Shown: positions 31,185 through 43,429, counted from the stretch's first letter. The stretch is 64,000 nucleotides of DNA from Ypsolopha sequella (GCA_934047225.1 OW204004.1:3662401-3726400), one strand, 5' to 3'. The notes: generated by a model not told the origin, from the sequence alone. Numbers and translations are program-made.

Positions 31185-31345
31185 CTTCTCCTACGCAGCA
31201 ACGGAGCAAAGTAACGTGATCTACGTGATTTTTTGCATAGAGATAGTTTATGGGTTGGAGAGTGACATGGGCTAATTTTTATGCCGAAAAAATTCAAGCT
31301 TAATCAGCGCGGGCGAAGCCACGGGCAAAAGCTAATAAAAAATAT
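31185..31345 (-). repeat. 'cgggcgaagccacgggcaaa' repeat
   Basis: The minus-strand relative of the repeats at 13945 and 55065 ('gattttttgcatagagatag'). Confidence 0.55.
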
Positions 31346-31567
31346 AGCCCTATGAAAGCACTTGCTTTTTAGGTCAAAAAGTTAAGCTAACAGTCCCATT
31401 ACAATAATTACAGTAGGCTAATTACCATTTAAGTCGATGACAAAAAGCACACTACAAGCCTATTACAAAAGAAATATGCGTATTTTTAGTGCTTTCAAGC
31501 TCTTACAGCTTTTGAGCTTTATATAAGTACGCTATAACGGATAGAGAATGGCATAGCAATGGCTGCC

Positions 31568-31904
31568 GTTCATCCAGTGCTGGACATAAGCCTTTCCAGG
31601 ACTTTACCACTCCCGGCGGTCATCCTGGAAGAATTGCCCACACTCACACACGCTGGGCAGACGGGTTGGTGAGCGCGGTGCCGGAACCCCCGCACCAGTG
31701 ACGCCGCTGCCCGTCACCAGTCTGTTCCATATAAGGCCCGCTATTAGGGATGGATATACCGCCATCCATCGGTCCCAGGCATGGTGGGCCTCCTGGTTTT
31801 TTGCCTGTGAGCTGTCCTCTTACTTTCCCCCTAATTACTTCGAGGGAGTCTCCAAGTAAGATGGTGGTACCTCCACAGTCGAGCCCGGCATCAGCTCTAC
31901 CAAC
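31568..31904 (-). mobile_element. Family P retroposon, copy 4
   Basis: 'gtgctggacataagcctttc' to 'gcatcagctctaccaac'. Complete except for its (catcc)n tail. Confidence 0.75.
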
Positions 31905-31935
31905 TGTTAATTAAATACATACACAAAATTAAAAT

Positions 31936-32015
31936 ACATCGTCACGACACGAATTCCCGAAGGGGTATCAGAGATGTTCGGAGTATATATTGAATGTCTA
32001 GAAATGCAAGTCACC
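31936..32015 (-). mobile_element. SINE family S, 3' fragment
   Basis: 'cgtcacgacacgaattcccg' with 'ggggtatcagagatgttcgg' is the reverse complement of the SINE end. Confidence 0.5.
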
Positions 32016-32234
32016 CACATAGTCAGTACACGTCAGTCGACCAGATTTCACCGAATTTGTTGTTATAATATCGTCAATTTGACAAAGTTTCAATTTGTTT
32101 CTTTGCATACTTAATTAATTAAATCGGACCTTAATATTAAATTGGATTAATTAGTATTAATTTATATATTTTTTTTTACTTAACATCTGAGTAAAGCCTG
32201 ATCTTAATTGTGGCTTTCTCGGTCACCAACTTCA

Positions 32235-32707
32235 AGGGCCTTACTATTGCCAAATGGGTACTTTCTAAAGCCTACTCCTCGTTTACGGCCAAACCAAAAA
32301 TAATGAAAAAATGTATTATGAATAATCAACTCTTAAACAACATAGGCAACATTTTTCTTTTTCATACCACCAAAACTTCTACATGAATTTTTTTTTTACT
32401 GAATGGTGTTTTTTGACCTCAAATTCCCTACTGCTCCTGAGTGGCACGGCCGATTTAATTCATCTATGCTTTGATAAATAGATAAACTTTATAGCTATAA
32501 ACATGACATAAGATTATTCAATCGAGTAATCACGTCCATGTGAAAAGTATAATTTTCTCCTATTTCGCCCTCTCAAGGACGCAGCGAGCGTCGTAACAGC
32601 CACTATGCATTGCGCGCTGATATGAACGTTATTTCAATGTCGTTTCCGTTGATATTTGTAGTGACAAATATCGAGCTGCTAATTTGGCGATGGTAATCGC
32701 CTTAAGG
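32235..32707 (-). mobile_element. MITE family D, copy 3
   Basis: The reverse complement of the D unit: 'aagcctactcctcgtttacg' near its left end and 'ggtaatcgccttaagg' at its right. Confidence 0.7.
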
Positions 32708-33050
32708 GGCTTCACTATGCTAAAATTCAGTCCTGCTCTAATGCTTTTTGTGTCTATCCTGCTCTAATCAAATGCAACGCATGCAAAACTACAGTTATTT
32801 CGAAATCGCGACTACAAGTTAATAGTTAATAGGATAGTTAAGGAATTAACTACAATTTCTTTACGTAATAACGACAGTTTTTTCTAGTATGTGTTTGCGT
32901 GCGTTGGTTTCATTTCAATCGGTTTTGAAATATGGGAACTGAATCGCTTTTTTCATGAAATTCATGCTTTTTTAAAACTAATATTAAAAGTAGAAGATTA
33001 AAAGTATCTTTATTTAAGAAATGTAATTAATAATTTTCTTTAAGTGGCTG
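32701..33050 (+). mobile_element. MITE family F, copy 2
   Basis: 'ttaaggggcttcactatgct', 'cagttatttcgaaatcgcg'. It shares its left boundary with the D copy, as if one inserted at the end of the other. Confidence 0.6.
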
Positions 33051-33440
33051 TTATGACAACCACTGCGTCTCCGGCTAGCGCAAAATAGGAGAAAATAATA
33101 CTTTTAACATGGACGCCATAAACGGAAAAAAAATTTTAACTTAAATTTTTTAGATCTAAAATTTTCCTTTAATTTGGTGAAATAATAATTAAAATCGCTT
33201 TAGGCGTTTGGAAGGAGTAAGAGAATTCTTGTGTTAATCATGTGAAACTTTCGATGACTTTCGATTTTTTTTGTCAAAACTTACCATAGAAAAACAGTTT
33301 ATGAAACTTAGAATTTATTTTTGACTCTATAATGCCTATCATATATTTTTATGAAAGTTTTTGGACCACCCGTATGGGCGGAGTTGGCCTTCAAAGACAG
33401 GTCCAAATTGCAGTTGGCGTATCCATTCGCCTTAAGGGTT
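33041..33440 (+). mobile_element. MITE family G, copy 1
   Basis: 'cactgcgtctccggctagcg', 'acatggacgccataaacgga', 'gtttttggaccacccgtatg', ending 'cattcgccttaagg'. A second copy is at 57712-58186. Confidence 0.65.
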
Positions 33441-34197
33441 TTGAGCTATTACAAAAATATTACATACATTTTAGTGAAATTCGGGCCCTCAGGATTTCGT
33501 ATTTCTAGAAGTATTCTAGTAGAAATAGTAAAGTCAGCTAACCCTAAACTAACTAATTGCAGCATTATGTTCTGATGCGGGTACTTTATCTATTCTTTGA
33601 TAGAGGGGGTATTACAAGGTTATTTCTAAGAAAATGTATCCTTTTACTGTAAAAGTCTTTACACAATTATATTGTATTACTTGCTTTTACACGACTGCCC
33701 GAAAAAAAAGTGTAATGTTTTTGTATATATGTATGTATATTTTTTCCTCTTTTTATTCTCTCGTAAAGCCGAAACTACTCGATGGATTTTTACCCGACTA
33801 CGCAAAGAGAAAAGTAATATATCTAAGAATACAGTAAGTACGGTTCGAGGCCTTCTAAGAGCATACTAAGACCACTGAGATATGAACTTTGTCCAATTAG
33901 ACACTTCGATGGTTTGACCAATAGATGTAGTGATGTGATAAAATTATGAATTCGGGCAAAAAAAATATTTAAAGTATATAATATAATAGAGAGTGATTCA
34001 ATCAATTGTAACCCAGGATAAGCCTAAATATATTTCATTCTCATTTGGATCGTACATATGATTGATGGGCTGGATTTTTTTTTTTCGCTGTACAGCCGAA
34101 AACTAGTTTCATCGTAAAATCAGGAACATTTTGTACTGCATGAGTATTCAATGTATTAATGAGTTTTAATTTAGAGTTCATTACAACAAATATGCTT
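33441..34197. other. AT-rich spacer
   Basis: No repeat or gene was recognised. Confidence 0.35.
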
Positions 34198-34619
34198 AAG
34201 GTGATATACCGTGCTAGCAAAGGTCCCCGTTACTCCAGGCAGAAAGACCCGCAGTGCGAAAGGGACGGAATCGGGGAAAATTGTCAAAAAGTCGGTTTTA
34301 AATTAATTCAAAATTAACTAAAATAGCTACAAAAAATTCCATAACCAGTAATTTAGATGTAGTTAAAACCCATCAAAATAAATATTTTTCAAGTCTGTAT
34401 GCTATCCTAATTTGTCAGAATATCAAAAAAAGTGTAAATTTAGACCTGATTTCAATAATTATTTCTATCGAATGAAATTCCTCCTATCGCGTTTCTGATA
34501 GACCAAAATCTAGTAAAAGGTCCCAAAATTGTTATACTAATTTATTTTACTTAGAACTTCATTAAAAGAGCAGATAAATAACTTCAAAAAGTGTCAATTT
34601 TCACGGTATAGCCCTTAAC
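34198..34619 (+). mobile_element. MITE family C, copy 4
   Basis: 'cttaaggtgatataccgtgc', 'cgcagtgcgaaagggacgga', ending 'cacggtatagccctta'. Diverged from the 63211 copy but colinear. Confidence 0.65.
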
Positions 34620-35229
34620 CATCTTAGTCTCTTGGGCGCCTTCTCATCTGGCAGCGATTTGGAAAAGGTTTTTTATTTAATTAAACTTTTTGTTTTAGAT
34701 AAGTAGGTCTAAACTTAATTTATATTGCAAATTATTTTAGTTGATCAAGTTTTTATTATGCTAATAAATAAACTACGCCTAAATGTACGGCGGCAGAGAA
34801 AAAAAACTTCATAATAACCATAATTTTGGCCGAAAATTTATTCAAATCGACTAGCTACGCAACACTACGAAAGGACGTTCCTTCACCAACTTTCGTACAC
34901 GACCTTTGAGGGTAGTTCTAAGAAAAGCCTCTCTCGTACAACTATGGCAAGTTGGCCTCAGCGTCTATCTGCAAAAGTTGGCCTTTGAACTAAGTTTAAT
35001 TTTATCAGTTCAGAGTTGTGGTTTCTATACCAACTGTGAGTTTGGTTCTTTAGAAACGAAGAGATAGCGTCCTTCGTCGTAGTGACTCTGGCTTTATTTG
35101 CTTGCGAGTTCCGACTGTCACGTGGTAAAGTTCGCGCCAACGAAGGCGAGCGTGAAATATGTATTAGATGCGCAGCATCCCCTCGCGCACAGGGTTACCA
35201 GACGACAGGATTTTTTCTGACATGTCAGG
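34620..35229. other. Spacer, nothing recognised
   Basis: GC-richer at about 35080-35200, with no supporting frame. Confidence 0.35.
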
Positions 35230-35505
35230 AATATTGGCCTTCTGTCCCATTATCTGTTCCGTGTCATTATCTATAAAAACGGCAAAAAAAACATGTCTGT
35301 TGTATGGGAGCCCCCTTAAATATTTATTTTATTCTGTTTTTTAGTATTTTTTGTTATAGCGGCAACAGAAATACAAAATTTCAACCGTCTAACTATAACG
35401 GTTCATGAGATACAGCCTGGTGACAGACGGACAGACAGACGGACAGCGCAGTTTTAGTAATAGGGCCCCGTTGGTTACCTTTTGGGTACGGAACCCTAAA
35501 AAGCA
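35230..35505 (+). repeat. 'gttccgtaccc' insect repeat, long copy
   Basis: 'gttgtatgggagcccccttaa', 'ggttcatgagatacagcctg', 'gacagacggacagacagacg' and 'ttttgggtacggaaccctaa' appear in the usual order for this element. Confidence 0.6.
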
Positions 35506-35844
35506 TTTGTCAGGAATTTCAAAAAAGAACGAATAAGTGCTTAAAATAATTTATTTATTTAATAACATTGTTTATATAACAAAAACTTTTAAAAATCGCG
35601 CTGCCTCGCATTATTATAAAACATTTACAATAAATATCAGGAAATTAACTAAATTATCAGGAATGTTTTCAGGAATTCATATTACTGAATCTAGTAACCC
35701 TATATACCCGCGCATATAGTCACGATTTCACGAACTTTTGAATGTTGCAATAGTTGCAATGTAAAATGGCTCATGCACCATTGAGTTAAAAGCGTATTTC
35801 CTATAATCACGAGCTGTCCTTTTACTCCAGCCAATTAAAAATCG

Positions 35845-36065
35845 GACTTTAGTAAGAAATTGGCTGCATTATACTGGAGAAACTGTAAGTGATTAGTAAC
35901 AAGGTTCAATGACCCTTTCTGTGAAATGGGCATATTGAAATTGTCGCTTCCTATACTAATTAACATCTTTTTGTGTTTAGAAAAATGGTAATCAAACCTT
36001 GGTCCGCTCTTACCAAATCTCCAGTATGAATTTGGCTGTATTAAACAATGTCACTTTATATACCC
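35845..36065. mobile_element. Palindromic MITE family A, degraded copy
   Basis: Retains 'tatactggagaaactgtaag', 'caaggttcaatgaccctttc' and 'ctccagtatgaatttggc'. Confidence 0.45.
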
Positions 36066-36089
36066 GTCACAATGCTGTTCAAGTATGTG

Positions 36090-36826
36090 GTACTAGGTGG
36101 TAGAGCTGATGCCGGGCTCGACTGTGGAGGTACCACCATCTTACTCGCAAACCCCCCCAAACTTATTCGGGGGGAGTAAGGAGACAGTTCTCAAACAGGC
36201 ACAAAACCAGGTGGCTTACTATATCTGGTACCGATTGATGACGGTTTATCCATCCCCAATTGCCGGCCCTTATATAAAATAAACAGACTGGTGATGGGCA
36301 GCAGCGTCACTGGTGTGAGGGTTCTGGCACCACGCTCACCAACTCGCCTGCCCAGCGTGTGTGAATAAGGGCGACCCCCTCCATGAATTACGCTCCTTAT
36401 ACCAAGAGTGGCCAAATATAGGAGAGGCCTATCCCCTTGGCCACAGCTTCATTCTTCGACAGGCGCGCCAAGCGGTTCTTCTTGCAACGGCACCGGCGGA
36501 GAGAACAAATATATGAAGTTGTATAGAGCCGGCCATGGGTCGCCGCTCGCGCGTCTTGTCCGGCTTCGAGTGACTTGCACTCTCGGGACAGCGGTATGCG
36601 GGGAGGCAGGCGCTTGAAACAGTGATCGAGCGCACAGGATGAACCTAGTGTCGAGAGCTTTGAGCGAGCGAGCGCGCTATACATCCGATGCGGTGGAAGG
36701 CGCCAACGGGTATCGTGGCGGCAAAGCCCGTTGCAAAAACTGCCTGGAAGCGCAGCAAGAAGCGCCGCCAGAAGCCTGAACCTGTCCGGCAGTGGACGAA
36801 CACGGGCTGATGGATGGATGGATGAA
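36090..36826 (+). mobile_element. Family P retroposon, copy 5, with ~350-bp GC-rich insert
   Basis: 'aggtggtagagctgatgccg' opens it and 'cgggctgatggatggatgga' closes it. Between 36440 and 36785 lies a GC-rich block absent from the other copies. The longest open frame of the window (36397-36882, minus) falls here but shows no domain. The block may be another retroposon's coding fragment. Confidence 0.6.
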
Positions 36827-36956
36827 TATAATGGGCCATTTCTGTTAAAAACTATTGTGTAAGGCACCCCTAAACCTAACAAAGATGAAGTGATTTCTTC
36901 GCTTTATACCGACTTTCGTTGAATACCGTCTCTTGATAAACCCATACTAGGATTCT

Positions 36957-37251
36957 TGAATTAAAACACTTGTACTTGTAGTTTCACTTTATTTGTGTTA
37001 ACTCCCAACCGGTTTCGGATTTTACTCCATTTTCAAGGGAAGATCTTAATTAAAATATTTTACATGACTCCAGGCACTAGCTCTGAGCAACGTAAACAAT
37101 GATAATCAATTATAATGATAATAAATTATAATGATAATCAATTATCATTGTTTACGTTACTCAGAGCTAGTGCCTGGAGTCATGTAAAATATTTTAATTA
37201 GGATCTTCCCTTGAAAATGGAGTAAAATCCGAAACCGGTTGGGAGTTAAGG
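36957..37251. mobile_element. Palindrome with CCGAAACCGGT-type motif (H4)
   Basis: The arms ('gttaactcccaaccggtttc'...'caatgataat' and mirror) are near-identical around ~37125. Each arm carries TTGAAAA, T, GGA-gtaaaa-TCC, GAA, ACCGGT, T, then GGGAG. This has the same layout as the hammerhead-like motifs of H1-H3, with palindromic ACCGGT in place of ATAT, but two core bases deviate. The 36957-36992 flank recurs inverted at 38693-38731. Confidence 0.5.
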
Positions 37252-38692
37252 GGAACGAAAATACAAACAGAAATAAAATGTCAGCTTTCGGATGATTTTG
37301 TTGCAATAATTAGGTTACGTATAGCCATAAAAAAAATACATGTTTTTGGTTGAACTTTAAGGTATTCATTTTCCACAAACCACGTTAATCGATTCATATT
37401 TGTACTGTCAATGAATTTTTTTGTAACCCTCTATTGCACACTTCTTATCAATTTTGTTTCAGGTATCGCTTTCGCGATTTTGTTGGTTTTTTTTTTATAA
37501 AATTAGTGTGAATGATATCTATTCATTTTCCAAATACCACGTTATTCGGGTCAAAAAAAGCAACCCCTTTTTCCAAAAATACGTAAATCCACTGATGCAG
37601 TCAGCGGCAGCAAGATATTGTCAGTCTACGCCTAGCGTTGGCGCCCGTAAGACGTGGAACCTGTGCCCTGTTTTGCAAGCTATAAATATCTCCCAAAACT
37701 ACTTCAAAACACATTGAAATTAATTTTATAAAGTAATATTTCGAGGAGCATCATATTCCTGCCGTTAAAAACTCAACAAAATATGCGTATGAGTGATTAA
37801 GCTACATCGTGCCATAGTCATAACAACAAAACTGAATGAATTTGGAATGAATTCATACTTTTATGCGGGAAAATAATATATGTTACTCTAAAAGAATTAT
37901 TTTGTGATCGTTATTGAAACCCAAATTAATTTACTTATACTTACTGAGATCTGTAACAAAGGTCAATGACCTTTTCGTGAAATTACCCTCTAGTATTGCC
38001 TCACCATTTCAGGTCCAATAAGTGAAGTTTTTTGCAAATTATATAGGTACACTTACTTGGGATAAATCGCCAAGCATTTAAAATATAGAAATTTATTTTG
38101 AAATATTTACAGTGCATGGCAAAATTATTAGATCGTAGATAATCCTGTCGGTACATGTTCAGGTTCTGTTACGCAAAATGAAAACAATGAAACTCTTTTA
38201 GGATTAATTTGTTATCCCTATGTTTGTCTGTCTGTCCGTTTGTCTAGACAATTTTTTCTGGGTAAAATTAATAAATACCAATATAAACGGCCCTCTATAG
38301 AGCTGTAAAAACATACTTTTGACGTTTTTATTTATATTACGTTTTAGGTTTTTACGTTTTTTTTGTTACGTTTTTCATACAAATTTTCTCACTATGAAAA
38401 TGTAGGGATGAACACTTGAGATAATATTTTGCATTTAAAAGTCAACACAGAAAGGAATTGTTGAACAAATAATGTAAAAAATATGAAAACCATGTTGTTA
38501 TATTCTAAAGGGATTAATTATCTACTGTTCAATGTGGCGATAGCTTTGTTTATTTTTTTCCTTGAATTATTTTTTACTAAGATAACAAATAGTTTAATAC
38601 AAGGTTTTCCTTAAGAGGTCCCTTTACCCCTGTATTTTTCTTAAAATTCATACAATAGGTATAAACCGAATGTGAAGTCTACAGCTTAGTTT
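37252..38692. other. AT-rich spacer, possible body of the H4 element
   Basis: It is bounded by inverted copies of 'aagtgaaactacaagtacaa', so it could be the interior of one element. A gttccgtaccc-type scrap ('tgtttgtctgtctgtccg') lies at 38221. No coding frame was recognised. Confidence 0.3.
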
Positions 38693-38732
38693 ATAAAGTG
38701 AAACTACAAGTACAAGTGTTTTAATTCAAGAT

Positions 38733-38960
38733 GTGTTTCAAGTTTCATCAAGTGCCGACAATCGCAAGTATAAATTTTGTCATACTAAGATTCGCGGAAT
38801 ACCGACACCTTCCAAATTTTCATACTATGAAGTCCGCGCTATGTCGGGTTCGAGGTACGCCGACTGTAGATACACGAAAAAAAGCTATTATCATGACATA
38901 CAAACATACATAAACGGGGTAAGCAGAGACTGGCAGAGGCTACAGATTTCCATCTGCTGA
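38733..38960 (+). pseudogene. Possible decayed coding stretch
   Basis: A 75-codon frame with the segment YKFCHTKIRGIPTPSKFSYY looks coding-like, but it runs into a known retroposon tail ('cggggtaagcagagactggc') before its stop. No family recognised. Confidence 0.2.
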
Positions 38961-38964
38961 GATC

Positions 38965-39035
38965 TTGACAATCTTGACCACTAATCCAGAGCTTGCGGGT
39001 TCAAATCCCGCATATATTTGTATTCGTTCTGCGTG
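38965..39035 (+). repeat. tRNA B-box fragment
   Basis: 'gcgggttcaaatcccgc' forms a perfect T-arm-like hairpin followed by a T-rich stretch. The A-box half is absent. Confidence 0.4.
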
Positions 39036-39049
39036 CTTCAAAAAGCACG

Positions 39050-39431
39050 TTAAGGGGCTGCACAATGCTAAAATTCAGTACTGTTCTAACGCTTTTGTTT
39101 TTTAACTGTCTATCCTGCTCTAATCAGATGCCGCGCACGCAAAACTTCAGTTATTTTGAAATCGTGGCTACATTAGGACTTTAAGTATAATTTTTTTATG
39201 TAATAAAGATGTTTTTTTCTAGTAAGTATCTGCGTGTGTTGGTTTCTTTTCAATCGGTTTTGAAATATGGAAACTGAATCACATTTTTCGTGAAACTCGT
39301 GCTTTTTTAAAAGTATTATAATTAAAAGAAAATTGAAAGTATGTTTATTTATAAAGTGTTTTTAATAATTTTCTTGAGTCAAAAAAACAAGCCATTTTTT
39401 TTACCATCAGTATTGACGGAACTGAATCCAT
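39050..39431 (+). mobile_element. MITE family F, copy 3
   Basis: Colinear with 13345-13740 over its length. Confidence 0.65.
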
Positions 39432-39760
39432 ATTTGTGCCCGAAGTACGGCTATAGGGCTTACCAAGTCACCACCCTTCACGTTGGGACGTAATAAAATA
39501 AAATAACCGTCGCTGAAACGCGGGCATATATGAGTGAAGACTATGACTTGCTTTTCACAGTTTATACAGTACTCCCAAAGTAATAATGCGCATACAAATC
39601 TTCGCCACTGTTCGACAAAGTTCGTATTTCCTTACACTGTCTATACAATCAATAAGGTCACGTGGTACTTCCGGTCGCTCGGCTATAGATTTGTATGCGC
39701 ATTATTACTTTGGGAGCACTGTACTTGGAAACACCTCCGACACCCCCTCATATCGTGTAT
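39429..39760 (+). mobile_element. SINE family S 3' part, split by a MITE
   Basis: 'gcccgaagtacggctatagg'...'cgctgaaacgcgggc' lies left and 'ttggaaacacctccgacacc' right of the MITE at 39567-39721. Confidence 0.6.
39567..39721. mobile_element. Mariner-type MITE with TA duplication
   Basis: Inverted ends of ~35 bp ('cagtactcccaaagtaataa' and its mirror ending 'ctttgggagcactg') with TA immediately outside both. 155 bp, non-coding. Confidence 0.75.
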
Positions 39761-39814
39761 ATGTTGTCGGCAGTCGGCACATCTTAAAATTGGGCATATC
39801 ATGTTTCTGTAAAA

Positions 39815-40400
39815 ACTAGGAGGATCGCCTCGCTCCGCTCCGCCTTCCTCTGCTCCCCAAATTTATTTACATGTAAACCTAATACGCTCCACTTCGCTCC
39901 GCTCATCGTCGCACCTATTTTTGACTTTTGGTGAAAGATTTTCGAATTAATACTTTACGGTCTGCCCACGACATACATAATAGGTCTTTACATATAAAAT
40001 TGCCGAAATTTTCTTACAGATTCATGAGTTCATAATAATAGCTATTTCCATTATTTGTTTTTTGTTTGAAAGTTAATTTCAAGGTTTTACATCTACGTAT
40101 TAAATTTTGTTTTTATTATCAGTTTAATAACCAAAATTATACTTTCGAAATCAGTTCATCCTAAATGCCATCCGTTTCCATGATTAGATTCGTAATATTT
40201 TTTTACAGCTGATATTTTTCAAAGATTAAATTAATGTTGCTGTTAGCTTAATGTTGTTTCATTCATACACAAAAGAAATTACATAATTTGGATTTGTCAT
40301 TCCTAAAAAAAATGCAAAAATGTTACAGAAAATTGAGTCTCCTATAGAAAACGGCAATTTCACAGGTAAAGACCTATTATATAAGAAAACTCTAGACGGA
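39815..40400. repeat. 'ctcgctccgctcc' and related repeat, inverted relative to 28 kb
   Basis: 39822-39935 is the reverse form of the gcggagcgag motif. 39990-40340 is a + copy of 28640-29000. Confidence 0.5.
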
Positions 40401-40419
40401 ATAACTTAAAAAACTGTAA

Positions 40420-41036
40420 TATATATTACTCAAACAGTAATAGAACCCGATTAATGTATTAGTTTCGTAGAAATTAGAACCCGAAGTAAAACAAATATCA
40501 AATTCCTATCACCAGAAGTGCGTTCATTAAATAACCTAGGGCTGGGTAGGAACACTGGGGTTGTAACGCTGAGTTTTTGAACGGGTTTCGTCGTGTAGCG
40601 ACACTCCAAACGTCAGTTGTCATTTTTGCATTATATTTTGTATAATAACGTTGGGAGGACCCCCTCTGTACGAAATTTAACGTAAATATATCAACTATAA
40701 CGTTGAGAAGACCCCCTCGCTACGAAAATTAGCGTCATGTCATTTACGTAAATTAACGTGAATGTCAGGTGACGTTTGGAGCCTATACGAACCTTGCGAA
40801 CCCTGCTCAGAGTTGATGTTGAAAAATTCGACACCAGTGTAGCGACACTGTCATTTTTGAACGGTCGGTGTTGAGACGCGAGTTCATTTTTGAACGGGTT
40901 AGTGTTGCGACCCGGGTAGGAAACCCAACTCGGTGTGAGTTTATGAACGACTATCAGAATGGTTGTTATTACTCTTTCCTAGAATTTGGGTATTACCTCG
41001 TGTAGTCGCGTTGTCTATGTCACAGTCAAAAGTCGT
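40420..41036. repeat. Region with internal duplications
   Basis: 'ataacgttgggaggaccccc' (40646) recurs as 'ataacgttgagaagaccccc' (40698). 'catttttgaacgg' occurs twice near 40850-40895. Probably a decayed element. Confidence 0.35.
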
Positions 41037-41077
41037 AACCGGTCAAAACTAATTTCGACTACAAAAATCAGTCAATT

Positions 41078-41232
41078 GTACCGATTCGGTGATGCACATC
41101 TTAACTTATTTGACAGGACTAAACTTAATTAAGCGTTCTGTCCTTGCCTTTTCGATAAAGAAAGAAAAACACAGGACGCTTAAAATAAGTTCTGTCAAAT
41201 AAGTTAAGACGTGTTATGCGGAATCGGTACCA
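41078..41232. mobile_element. Hairpin MITE family M2, copy 1
   Basis: 'gtaccgattcggtgatgcac' is mirrored by 'gtgttatgcggaatcggtacc'. The inner arms are 'cttaacttatttgacaggac'. Near-perfect palindrome. Confidence 0.75.
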
Positions 41233-41397
41233 ATACCATGTCAAAACTATTTTTTAACGACGGCGTCTATAGTCAAAACTAGTTTTGACCGGTTTGTAGT
41301 TCATAGAAGAGAGCCGCGGTAGGTTAGGTTAGAATATAATGGACGCCATACTTTCGTGGTTGTGGTTATTTACTTTGAACTTCTTTGGCCAATAACG

Positions 41398-41549
41398 GTA
41401 CCGATTCGATGAAGCACATCTTAACTTATTTGACAGGACTAAACTTAATTTAAGCTTTCTGTCCTTGTCTTTTCGATAAAGAAAGACAAAGACAGGACGC
41501 TTAAAATAAGGTTAGTTCTGTCAAATAAGTTAAGACGTGTTATGCCGAA
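41398..41549. mobile_element. Hairpin MITE family M2, copy 2
   Basis: The same palindrome as 41078-41232, 166 bp downstream. Confidence 0.75.
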
Positions 41550-41559
41550 TCGATACCAT

Positions 41560-41800
41560 TATTTAATATTTTTCAATCAAAATTAGTTTTGACCGACGGC
41601 GACGTTCTTTCACTAATTTTGACTGCAAAAATCAGTCAAAATTAGTTTTGACCGATGCCCTTTGTCAAACAAGTTTTGACTAATTTTTGCAGTCAGTATT
41701 AGTTTTGGCCAGTTATGAGTTTTAACTGTAACGTACTCCGCAAAGAGTGGCCGGGGGCACAGTATAAGGAAAGTCCTTACACTGTGCCGGGGGCCGGGGG
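41560..41800. repeat. 'gtcaaaattagttttgacc' inverted repeats and small hairpin
   Basis: Several copies of agtcaaaa(c/t)tagttttgac in both orientations (41020-41060, 41270-41300, 41570-41715). At 41757-41790 'gcacagtataaggaaag' / 'tccttacactgtgc' forms a short hairpin. Confidence 0.5.
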
Positions 41801-42039
41801 CAATTAACATCCGTTTGATAGGGTTGTGACTAGTTATCGGTAAATAGAACGCGGCGAATTAATTCGTTTACTTCTCTTGGTAGGTACGAAATATTCAATG
41901 AAAAAAATAAAAATGTTTTCGTTTTGGTGTTGATTAAGTATAGATTAAAAATTGTCCCCTTGTGTTTGTTCTCCTCAGTATACGAAATTTAAGAGATAGA
42001 GATGTATTAGGGTTCCGTAGTACAAAATACAAAAGAAAC

Positions 42040-42110
42040 ATTCAAATTCAAATAGTTTATTTTGCAAAGCAGGTATAAATATATACACTTTTTAAACGTC
42101 AAATTTAATC
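42040..42110 (-). repeat. LINE 3' tail (reverse)
   Basis: 'attcaaattcaaatagttta' is the complement of a (ttgaat)n LINE tail. Confidence 0.45.
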
Positions 42111-42169
42111 TAATAAAAAAAATATATGTAATAAAATAATAAATATACATGAACTAAATGAATGGTTTA

Positions 42170-42960
42170 TTTAATTTATGTAGCAATATATATATACGAT
42201 TAAAATGATAGGTAAAATCGAATCGACCGCCCGAATCCATACCGGAGACCCGGCCAGGGACCAGGAACAAGGTTCAATGATCACAAACCGAGCCCCCAGC
42301 ACGAATCCACGCGGCCGACCAAATCCCATCCTATATACTACATACTTCATACATTCGCTACAAGTATTCAACCTTTTTCATATATTTTTAGTCTTTCTTT
42401 ATCGTTGATTGCTTTACTGAATTTTCAAATTCGAAAATTTGGAATATCTTGTTAGATTTTTTTTTTTTTTTTTTCTCATATCAAAGAGTATCGTGGTACA
42501 AGAAAGACAAATTTGCTACAGAAATATGAAATTTATCTATTTGGATTCTTGAAACAGAGCACATTTGCTCTAAATATTGTGAAAGCCAGTTTTTTTCTGC
42601 ATTTCCTGGTAAGTTTTGTGTAATTTTGGTTTCATTCTCTGAAAATCCCTTTTGTCCCGTTTCCAATACGTTAATTTCCTTTCCCAGATTTCATAAGCAT
42701 ATCTTGACGCTGTTGTTTTATTTCTTTACAGCGACCCTTCGGGTTTTTTAAGGGTTCTCCCCATTTCTTCTTCAATTCCTCCCACCATCTCGTACGGTTG
42801 TACCTATTGAGGCCGGATATAAGGACCACGTACCCTGGTGGGGTAAGCTTCCGGTATTAAAACTGAAGTCGGCTTGGCTTGATCGACTACTCCCAGGAAG
42901 ACTGGAAACACCTAAGTCACGAAGACACCCTTACCAGGTTTTTGTATCCGTAGCCTAACA
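42170..42960. other. Spacer with possible decayed basic coding remnant
   Basis: On the minus strand about 42670-42800 a frame reads RWWEELKKKWGEPLKNPKGR and more basic residues before a stop. A shifted open frame follows at 42481-42666. This could be the N-terminal region of a transposase-like protein, but it is unassigned. Confidence 0.2.
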
Positions 42961-43429
42961 TCCAGTAGTCTGAATATCCAGCATCAATTATTTTCTTCCT
43001 TAGTGTAAAGCTAGATAACGATTGCTCTTAACACCTTAATATTACGTTTTCTTCCGGATTAGAAGTTATCAAAACTTCCGTGAAATCGTAGTTTCTGGGA
43101 TCCTATAAACTAGTTTCGATATCCAAATTTAAATCCATTATTTTGTGAACAAATGCGTCGTTTAAGCTAAAGGAAAACAAAATCCTAAATAAGACGAATT
43201 AGGCATAATTTTTGTGTTGATTTAATAAGTTCCTTAGTACCCAATACTCTACAGATATTATCGTGTTTTATACCATATTTTTTACTTCAGTTTTGTTATT
43301 TTTAGTTCATTTAAAGTTAAATTATACAGTTTCTTTATCCAGATTTACCTCTTTTTTTGGCTGTCACCAGGCTTGCCTGATTGATTATGAATTGTCGTGA
43401 TTATGAAGTAGCTAAAACTAATATTTTAA

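Noticed and set aside
36397..36882. The longest open frame (161 codons, minus)
   Set aside because: It covers parts of a retroposon and a GC-rich insert, crosses their boundary, and shows no domain. GC-rich DNA keeps minus frames open by chance.
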